Shown here piece by piece: positions 13,797 to 20,240 of a stretch of DNA of 21,916 bases. The notes under the pieces were generated by a model. The model did not search any database. It worked only from the letters and a program-made list of their open reading frames with translations, and had not been told where the DNA came from. This DNA is from an uncultured bacterium (GTDB taxonomy: Bacteria; Bacillota; Clostridia; Oscillospirales; Oscillospiraceae): NCBI GenBank assembly GCA_947364395.1, contig CANASS010000035.1:1-21916 (forward strand), read 5' to 3'. Within the stretch, counting starts at the first letter, position 1. Every line of letters begins with the position of its first letter. Both the position numbers and the translations under genes were made by a program.

Positions 13797-15089
13797 ATGC
13801 CTGAAATCAGATTAGAGCATATCACCAAGCGGTGGAATAAGTTTTACGCCGTGGACGATTTGGACCTGGTCATCGGGGACAACGCCTTTGTCACCCTGCT
13901 GGGGCCCTCCGGCTGCGGCAAGACCACCACCCTGCGCATGATTGCCGGACTGGAGACCCCTACCAGCGGCCGCATCACCATCGGCGACAAGGTGGTGTTT
14001 GACAGCGCCCTGGGCATCAATGTCCCCGCTAACAAGCGGAAGGTGGGCTTCCTGTTCCAGAACTACGCCCTATGGCCCAACATGACGGTGTACCAGAACA
14101 TCGCGTTCGGCCTGTCCAACATCCGGGAGCCCCGGAAGCTGACCAAGCAGGAGATCGACGAGACCGTCCACCGGGTGGCTCAGGTGGTGAAGATCACCGC
14201 CTTTATGGACCGCTACCCCGCCGAGCTGTCCGGCGGCCAGCAGCAGCGGGTGGCCATCGCCCGCACCCTGGCCCCCGAGCCCTCCGTGCTGTTCATGGAC
14301 GAGCCCCTGTCCAACCTGGACGCCAAGCTGCGGCTGGAGATGCGCTACGAGCTCCAGCGCCTCCATGTGGAGACCGGGTCCACCTTCGTCTACGTCACCC
14401 ACGACCAGATGGAGGCCATGACCCTGGCCACCCAGATCTGCCTCATCAACAACGGGGTGCTCCAGCAGTACGACGCGCCCCTCACCGTGTACAATAAGCC
14501 CAACAACCTGTTTGTGGCCGACTTCGTGGGAAACCCCTCCATCAACTTCATCGAGGGCAGGGGGAAGCAGCGCCCGGACGGCGGGGTGGAACTCACCCTG
14601 CTGGGGGACAAGAGGGCGGTGTTCAAGCCCGCCCAGCCCCTGGACCTGCCCGCGTGGTTCCAGGACCGGGACGCCCGGGAGGCCCAGGCCGCCGGGGCCC
14701 ATAAAAAGAAGGCGGCGGAAAAGGGCTACGTGGAGAAGGGCAACAAGGACGAGGCATTCCGCTATCACATCGACAGGGTGGAGGAGGACCTCTCCCCCCG
14801 GGAAGAGCCGGCGCTCACCAACGAGGATCTGGTGCTGGGGGTGCGGCCCGAGTTCATCGACATTGTGGAGGCTGGGGCGCTGGAGGGTGAGATCTACGGC
14901 GCCATGCCCACCGGCATGGAGTCCACCATCAAGGTGCGGGTGGGGGATTTCCTGCTCACCGGGGTGGTGTTCGGCAGCACGCTGTTTACCATCGGCTCCA
15001 AGGTGCATATTGACGTGTCCGGGGACGGGGTGCTGCTGTTCGACCGCAGGAGCGGCCGGTGCATCGCCCAGGGCAGCCTGGAATTTTGA
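13797..15089 (+). CDS. ABC transporter ATP-binding protein (FbpC/AfuC/PotA-like) with extended C-terminus
   Basis: Cytoplasmic ATPase of 430 residues that powers the fused permease. Motifs: Walker A GPSGCGKTT (36-44), Q-loop Q88, signature LSGGQ (144-148), Walker B VLFMDEP (164-170) and switch histidine H202. The C-terminal regulatory beta-barrel (TOBE-like) begins near 245 and resumes at LVLGVRPEFIDIV (345-357). Between them is a Lys/Glu-rich insertion at about 287-343, largely without hydrophobic residues. Relatives are usually 340-370 residues long, so the insertion accounts for the extra length. AGGAGG lies seven bases upstream of the ATG. A GC-rich hairpin follows the stop codon. No C-terminal cysteine-rich iron-sensing motif is seen. 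Confidence 0.93.
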   Translation: MPEIRLEHITKRWNKFYAVDDLDLVIGDNAFVTLLGPSGCGKTTTLRMIAGLETPTSGRITIGDKVVFDSALGINVPANKRKVGFLFQNYALWPNMTVYQNIAFGLSNIREPRKLTKQEIDETVHRVAQVVKITAFMDRYPAELSGGQQQRVAIARTLAPEPSVLFMDEPLSNLDAKLRLEMRYELQRLHVETGSTFVYVTHDQMEAMTLATQICLINNGVLQQYDAPLTVYNKPNNLFVADFVGNPSINFIEGRGKQRPDGGVELTLLGDKRAVFKPAQPLDLPAWFQDRDAREAQAAGAHKKKAAEKGYVEKGNKDEAFRYHIDRVEEDLSPREEPALTNEDLVLGVRPEFIDIVEAGALEGEIYGAMPTGMESTIKVRVGDFLLTGVVFGSTLFTIGSKVHIDVSGDGVLLFDRRSGRCIAQGSLEF

Positions 15090-15101
15090 ATCATTTGAAC
15101 A

Positions 15102-15133
15102 GGGGCGGAGGGCTGCGGTCCTCCGCCCCCTTT
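15102..15133 (+). terminator. Terminator-like hairpin after the importer operon
   Basis: A perfect 10-bp stem (15102-15111 with 15120-15129) with an 8-base loop, followed by CTTTG. The T-run is short, so it may be a leaky terminator. It separates the importer from the next gene, which has its own -10 element. Confidence 0.7.
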
Positions 15134-15177
15134 GTGTGAAATGTAAGGAAACTGTAACAGCCCCGGCGGTCCGGTTG

Positions 15178-15186
15178 TGGTATAAT
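15178..15186 (+). promoter_or_regulatory. Extended -10 promoter for the 258-residue protein gene
   Basis: TGG followed directly by TATAAT (15181-15186) forms an extended -10. No good -35 lies at 16-18 bases. The 11-base string TGTGGTATAAT is identical to that in the promoter of the sensor operon at 10186-10196. The start would be near 15193, about 35 bases before the ATG. Confidence 0.65.
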
Positions 15187-15227
15187 ATGGTCCGATAGGA
15201 TTCACCCAGGACGGACAGGAGGATGAG

Positions 15228-16004
15228 ATGGACGAGATTTTGGCATTTCAAAGCGTCGTCTGGGACGACGAGGATTATCAGGACACCATTGAGGGGGAGA
15301 ATTTCCGGGCGCTGATGGATTTGTGCTTCCAGCGGGCGGACAAATTTTCCCTGCTCCGGCGGGACTGGCCTGGGGCCAAGGACGGACCGCTGGAACAGGC
15401 CCTGCGGCCCTATGTGCTGGGGGAATATTTCTCCTATGGACATCTGCGCTGGTTCGACCGTGAGGCCAGGGAGAAATGCTATGTCTACCCGGCCAATGAG
15501 ACGACCAAGTCCATCTTCCTGGCTCACATCACCCACCTGTTCGGCCGGGATGTGGAGCTTCCCTGGCCGCCGGAAAAGTACAAAACCTGCGTGGAGATGT
15601 CGGAGGCGGCCTATGAGCGGGTGATGGAGCGGGTGGAGGCGGAGGAAAAAATATTTGGGGTCATCAGCGACGAGAATTTCGCGGCCATTGAAAGGGAGGA
15701 GCTGCGGGAGGCCCGGGCGGCGTGGCTCCAGGTTTTCGATGAGGCGGACTTTCAGAGCAATATGGAGGACCCCTGCTTTTTCCTGGGAGACGACCTGTTC
15801 TTCCGCACCATCACCCACGAGCTGGACTGTCTGGCCCTTGCTGTGGACGACGCCTTCGGAGAGCGGCTCAAGGGGCTGGGAAAGTGGATGGATGTCTCCG
15901 ACCGCCGCTATCTGAGGCCCCTGGGCTTCCTCAGCGAGGGGGAAGGGCTGGTATGGTACGGCGGGGATAGGCAAACCGGCGCGGCAAAGGGCGCCCGAAC
16001 TTGA
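15228..16004 (+). CDS. Hypothetical protein, acidic, 258 residues
   Basis: I do not recognise this protein. It is soluble-looking: no signal peptide and no membrane segment. It is rich in Glu, Asp, Arg, Trp and Tyr, with many predicted helices. Noticeable stretches are WDDEDYQDTIEGENFRAL near the start (12-29), YANETTKSIFLAHITHL-like residues around 88-104, a long Glu/Arg helix (about 120-170) and FRTITHELDCLALAVDD (around 196-212). The ATG has GGAGG six bases upstream and is preceded by its own extended -10, so this is a single-gene unit between two transporter loci. The last codons and the stop codon lie inside the terminator stem-loop. It is probably a genuine gene, because frame, ribosome site, promoter and terminator agree. 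A function cannot be assigned. Confidence 0.8.
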   Translation: MDEILAFQSVVWDDEDYQDTIEGENFRALMDLCFQRADKFSLLRRDWPGAKDGPLEQALRPYVLGEYFSYGHLRWFDREAREKCYVYPANETTKSIFLAHITHLFGRDVELPWPPEKYKTCVEMSEAAYERVMERVEAEEKIFGVISDENFAAIEREELREARAAWLQVFDEADFQSNMEDPCFFLGDDLFFRTITHELDCLALAVDDAFGERLKGLGKWMDVSDRRYLRPLGFLSEGEGLVWYGGDRQTGAAKGART

Positions 16005-16018
16005 CGTTCGGGCGCCCT
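15988..16018. terminator. Terminator hairpin between convergent genes
   Basis: A perfect 13-bp stem (15988-16000 with 16006-16018) and loop TTGAC. The stop codon of the hypothetical gene lies in the loop, so the stem encodes its last residues. The plus-strand tail is CTGTTTG and the minus-strand tail has only a short T-run, so it may serve both convergent transcripts with moderate strength. Confidence 0.8.
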
Positions 16019-16053
16019 CTGTTTGAATGTGCGGTTGGGCTTCGCTGCGCGTT

Positions 16054-17235
<1,182 letters not shown>

Positions 17236-17498
17236 AGTACCCGACTTTGATGGAGCGGCCTCCGCCATCTCCACCTCGCCCGCGGGTGCTTGATCCCGGG
17301 GGCATTGCGACAGGTCTCCACACTGCCGCACCGCAAGTCGAAGCGGTGTTTTTTCCTCCTTTTTTCAGTACCGCGCACTATTTATAATGGAGTAGTGGGC
17401 GGCCCGTCAAGTTGTGCGCCCGGGGGCGCTGGTATGGAGAGGCGGCGCGGGCCGCCAATGCCATCATAACGGGGAAGGTCCTGATATGGGACGCGGCA
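17236..17498 (-). other. Intergenic region with leader of the UgpC/MsmK-type gene and two GC-rich hairpins
   Basis: No gene is supported in this 263-base gap. Read on the minus strand it holds, in order: a hairpin at 17441-17456 (6-bp stem, 4-base loop), a second at 17416-17429 (6-bp stem), the promoter at 17381-17410, a perfect AAAGGAGG-type ribosome site at about 17355-17362, a small hairpin (17329-17334 with 17343-17348), and about 95 further bases to the ATG. The hairpins near the membrane-protein end have no T-run, so termination there is uncertain. Confidence 0.6.
17381..17410 (-). promoter_or_regulatory. Promoter of the UgpC/MsmK-type ATPase gene
   Basis: Minus-strand TTGACG (17410-17405) and TATAAA (17386-17381) are separated by 18 bases, both matching consensus at five of six positions. 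The transcript would begin near 17373, leaving a leader of about 140 bases to the MAGL start, which is long for this window. Confidence 0.7.
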
Positions 17499-18269
17499 TT
17501 ACGCGTCCTCCGGGGCTCTGGGGGCCTCCCGGAATCGTTCCTCAATCTGAAAGGCCTGCTCCAGGCCGGGGTAGACCAGAAACAGGGCGGGCAGGGCGGG
17601 CAGCCAGAGATTGGTGACGGGCAGAAGGCTGAGGGCGAAGGCGAAAAACCGCAGGGACAGCAGGATGTACGCCGCCAGCACCGCCAGCGCCGCCGCCGTC
17701 CGGGGGAGCTGGCCGATGAACAGCAGGGCGGAGTTTTTGATGAGCTGGCCCAGGGACAGCTCCATCAGCGCCAGCTGGGGCCAGAGGTAGAGGGACATGC
17801 CCAGCAGGAACAACATTCCCAGAATTAAAGCCATATTGACGGGCAGGCTCAGCTGAAAGACCTCCCCGTGGGCCAGGATGAACACCTGCGTGGACAGCAG
17901 CACCCCGGTCAGCGCGCCGGGCAGCAGGGCGGCCCTGGCGCTGCGCCGCCAGGCCCTGCGGTAAGCCCCCCAGCCGGTGACCGGGGCGTCTCGCAGGGAG
18001 CGCAGGAGGGCGTCCGCCAGGGCGCACAGCTCCGGCCCGGCGACGGCCCCGCCGATCAGCCCGGCCAAAAGGGCCGTCAGCACGGCATGGGTTCCGGCGG
18101 CGAAAAACACCCCGGCCAGAAAGGGCAGGGAGCCCAGCAAGGCCAGAAAGCCTGCCTTGAATATATCCCAGATATCCCGGCGGAGGATCTGCCAAAACTG
18201 CGGGAAGCCGGTCTTGCGGGGGGCGTCCGGGGAGCGCTCCTCCTCGTCGAACCTTGGGAACAGACCCAC
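17499..18269 (-). CDS. Polytopic membrane protein, YesL/DUF624-like
   Basis: A 256-residue membrane protein with five to six hydrophobic segments (about 40-62, 64-80, 113-135, 143-168, 180-205, 208-235) and a charged N-terminal cytoplasmic part. The loop between helices 2 and 3 (about 85-112) is basic with RRAWRRSARAALLPG. The MGLF opening, the short hydrophilic N-terminus and this loop resemble the YesL/DUF624 family often found near sugar ABC transporters in Clostridia; the match is from memory and moderate. I choose the GTG at 18269, with GGAGG just upstream, because it gives that opening. An ATG at 18350 lies inside the -10 element of the promoter and so cannot be in the transcript. It lies upstream of the UgpC/MsmK-type ATPase on the same strand, which itself has its own promoter. 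The function of the family is poorly defined. Confidence 0.72.
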   Translation of the reverse strand: MGLFPRFDEEERSPDAPRKTGFPQFWQILRRDIWDIFKAGFLALLGSLPFLAGVFFAAGTHAVLTALLAGLIGGAVAGPELCALADALLRSLRDAPVTGWGAYRRAWRRSARAALLPGALTGVLLSTQVFILAHGEVFQLSLPVNMALILGMLFLLGMSLYLWPQLALMELSLGQLIKNSALLFIGQLPRTAAALAVLAAYILLSLRFFAFALSLLPVTNLWLPALPALFLVYPGLEQAFQIEERFREAPRAPEDA

Positions 18270-18345
18270 CGTCCTCCGCCCCTTCCTCTCAGCCGCTGAA
18301 ATACGATCCGCGAGACTGTTCAAGAACACCAGCCTCATCATCAAA

Positions 18346-18375
18346 AACATATCACAAACTGAGCGGGATTGTCAA
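18346..18375 (-). promoter_or_regulatory. Promoter of the YesL-like membrane protein gene
   Basis: Minus-strand TTGACA (18375-18370) and TATGTT (18351-18346), 18 bases apart, with TGA directly before the -10 giving an extended form. Transcription would begin near 18339, about 70 bases before the GTG start. The palindrome at 18384-18399 lies eight bases upstream of the -35. Confidence 0.65.
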
Positions 18376-18383
18376 GGAAAATC

Positions 18384-18399
18384 CTGTGGAAATCCACAG
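18384..18399. repeat. 16-base inverted repeat in the divergent control region
   Basis: CTGTGGAAATCCACAG has perfect 7-base arms around AA, and a further half-copy CCCACAG follows at 18404-18410. It lies between the promoters of the membrane-protein gene and the hydrogenase gene, close to the -35 of the former. It is operator-like; no regulator is identified. The arms resemble DnaA boxes only loosely. Confidence 0.55.
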
Positions 18400-18497
18400 T
18401 TTTCCCACAGAGACTCCCGTATTTTTCCAGAAGCGGCCTCCCCAGTTTTTCCATCCAAATCCGCCAGAAACTTTCGCCGGAAATTGACGCTTCCTTC

Positions 18498-18526
18498 TTG
18501 ACGCAGGGGGCCGGACAGGATATAAT
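18498..18526 (+). promoter_or_regulatory. Promoter of the [FeFe] hydrogenase gene
   Basis: TTGACG (18498-18503) and TATAAT (18521-18526) with a 17-base spacer, close to perfect. The transcript would start near 18533. In the leader lies TTGTGAACAA (18561-18570), which resembles half of a Rex (NADH/NAD+ redox repressor) site, but the second half is missing. Confidence 0.85.
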
Positions 18527-18588
18527 TCAAATGCGGTTATCGACATTTTTTTAACATAATTTGTGAACAACATAAAGGAGGAGCTGCC

Positions 18589-20076
18589 ATGCGTCAATAC
18601 GAAACTAAAGTCCAGCAGCTGAAGGACCAGGTGCTGACCGCCGTGGCCCGCCTGGCCTGGAACGAAAAGCTCCAGACCAACGAGATTCTGGACATACCGG
18701 AGGAGATCGTCCCCGGTCCCGAGGCCCATATGCGCTGCTGCATTTATAAGGAGCGGGCGGTGGTCACCAGCCGGGTGAAGATGGCCATGGGGGGCGACCG
18801 GGCCAACCCCAACCTGGTGGAGGTGCTGCCCATCGCCTGCGACGAGTGCCCCGTCACCGAGATCAGCGTGGGCCCCTCCTGCCGGGGCTGCATCGCCCAC
18901 CGCTGCGCGGAGGCCTGCCCCAAGGGGGCCATCCGCATTGAGAACCACCGCTCCGTCATCGACCACTCCAAGTGCGTGCTGTGCGGCAAGTGCGTGGCCG
19001 CCTGTCCCTACGGAGCCATCACCAAGAATATGCGGCCCTGCGAGCGGGGCTGCCCCGTCAAGGCCATCTCCATGGGGCCCGACCGCAAGGCCAGCATCGA
19101 CGCCACCAAGTGCATCTCCTGCGGCGAGTGCGTGGTCCAGTGTCCCTTCGGCGCCATCATGGACAAGTCCTACATAGTGGACGTGATCCAGATGCTGCTG
19201 GGGGCGGAGAAGTGGGGCCTCCACGTGTACGCCATCCTGGCCCCCGCCTTTGTGGGGCAGTTCAACTGCACCCCCGGCCAGATGGTGTCCGCCCTGAAGG
19301 AGATGGGCTTCTATGACGTGGCCGAGGTGGCCCTGGGGGCCGACCTCACCGCCAAGGCGGAGGCCGCCGAGTTCGACGAGCGGGGTGGGGAGCCCATGAC
19401 CTCCTCCTGCTGTCCGGCCTATGTGGCCTTCGTGGAGCGCCACATGCCCGACCAGGTGCCCCTGGTGTCCACCACCCCCTCCCCCATGGTCATGCTGGGC
19501 CGGTATCTCAAGGACCGGGACCCTCTGGCCCGGGTGGTCTTCATCGGCCCCTGCGTGGCCAAAAAGCGGGAGTTCCATTTGGGCCGCACCCGCGCTTCCA
19601 TTGATCTGGTCATCACCTTTGAGGAGCTGTACTCCATGATGACCGCCAAAAACATCGACGTGGCCAAGATGCCGGAGGCTGCCTTGGATCAGGCCAGCAG
19701 CTTTGGCCGGAGCTTCGCCGCCAGCGGCGGCGTGGCGGCGGCGGTGGGTCAGGCGCTGAAGGAGATGGGAAGCTCTGTGGAGGCCCGGACCCTGCCCTGC
19801 TCCGGCATCGACGAGTGCAAGATCGCCCTGCTGAAGATGTCCAAGGGCCTGCTGCCCGAGAACTTCATTGAGGGCATGGCCTGCCAGGGCGGCTGCGTCC
19901 AGGGCCCGGCGGTGATTATGCGCAGCCCCAAGAATAAGGCCGAGGTGGCCAAACACGCCAAGCAGGCCGGGGAGCGCACCATCAACCAGGCGGTGAATCA
20001 GGCCGGCGGCGGAGACGACGGGCTCCAGAACAGCGAGAAAAAGCCCGGCGGCGCTGTGGAGGCCAACCGGGTGTAA
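18589..20076 (+). CDS. Monomeric [FeFe] hydrogenase with ferredoxin-like domains, group B-like
   Basis: A 495-residue iron-sulfur enzyme expected to reduce protons to H2, or oxidise H2, with ferredoxin. The N-terminal part (about 84-115) has a Cys-rich motif CDECPVT...CRGC...C...CPKGAI. Then come two [4Fe-4S] ferredoxin motifs, CVLCGKCVAACP (129-139) and CISCGECVVQCP (175-186), with an extra CERGCP between them. The H-cluster domain has L1 TSSCCPAY (C274 proton-transfer, C275 ligand), L2 FIGPCVAKK (C322) and L3 MACQGGC (C432, C436), so all cluster ligands are present. The IGPCxAKK form of L2 and the N-terminal region point to group B rather than the classic CpI-type group A. No small-subunit domain follows; the tail (about 445-495) is Lys/Gln/Gly-rich and probably disordered. 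AAAGGAGGAG precedes the ATG. No maturase gene (hydE, hydF, hydG) lies in this window. Confidence 0.92.
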   Translation: MRQYETKVQQLKDQVLTAVARLAWNEKLQTNEILDIPEEIVPGPEAHMRCCIYKERAVVTSRVKMAMGGDRANPNLVEVLPIACDECPVTEISVGPSCRGCIAHRCAEACPKGAIRIENHRSVIDHSKCVLCGKCVAACPYGAITKNMRPCERGCPVKAISMGPDRKASIDATKCISCGECVVQCPFGAIMDKSYIVDVIQMLLGAEKWGLHVYAILAPAFVGQFNCTPGQMVSALKEMGFYDVAEVALGADLTAKAEAAEFDERGGEPMTSSCCPAYVAFVERHMPDQVPLVSTTPSPMVMLGRYLKDRDPLARVVFIGPCVAKKREFHLGRTRASIDLVITFEELYSMMTAKNIDVAKMPEAALDQASSFGRSFAASGGVAAAVGQALKEMGSSVEARTLPCSGIDECKIALLKMSKGLLPENFIEGMACQGGCVQGPAVIMRSPKNKAEVAKHAKQAGERTINQAVNQAGGGDDGLQNSEKKPGGAVEANRV

Positions 20077-20092
20077 AGGAAACTGATGAAAA

Positions 20093-20128
20093 GGGGCCGC
20101 CCGGGACGCGCTGGGCGGTCCCTTTTTT
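20093..20128 (+). terminator. Intrinsic terminator after the hydrogenase gene
   Basis: A 10-bp GC-rich stem (20093-20102 with 20113-20122, one G-T wobble), 10-base loop and T6 (20123-20128). It closes the hydrogenase unit before the leuS promoter. Confidence 0.93.
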
Positions 20129-20139
20129 CCGGGAAGCCC

Positions 20140-20168
20140 TTGCAATCCCAGGGCGTTTCCTATATAAT
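20140..20168 (+). promoter_or_regulatory. Promoter of leuS
   Basis: TTGCAA (20140-20145) and TATAAT (20163-20168) with a 17-base spacer. Transcription would begin near 20175, giving a leader of about 65 bases. A 5-bp hairpin with a TTTT loop (20192-20205) is the only structure seen in the leader. It is too short to hold a T-box. Confidence 0.82.
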
Positions 20169-20240
20169 ATCAAAATTAGCACTGTTTTGACGCGGCTTTT
20201 GCCGCCGCAGGGAGAAAAATCACCCAAGGGAGTGTTCACA

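Noticed and set aside
14070..15974. Minus-strand open frame of 634 codons
   Set aside because: It spans two plus-strand genes and the terminator and promoter between them; opposite-strand artefact.
18380..18412. DnaA-box-like strings (AATCCACAG, TTCCCACAG) suggesting an origin
   Set aside because: Each differs from TTATCCACA at two or more positions, there are too few, and no dnaA, dnaN or gidA-type gene is nearby.
18561..18570. Full Rex operator in the hydrogenase leader
   Set aside because: Only one half (TTGTGAA) is present; the expected TTCACAA half at the right spacing is missing, so it is kept only as a weak note.
18352..20145. Minus-strand open frame of 597 codons
   Set aside because: Antisense of the [FeFe] hydrogenase, which has all expected cysteine motifs.
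20129..20240. T-box riboswitch before leuS
   Set aside because: The space between terminator, promoter and start codon is too short, and no T-box-like sequence or antiterminator is seen.
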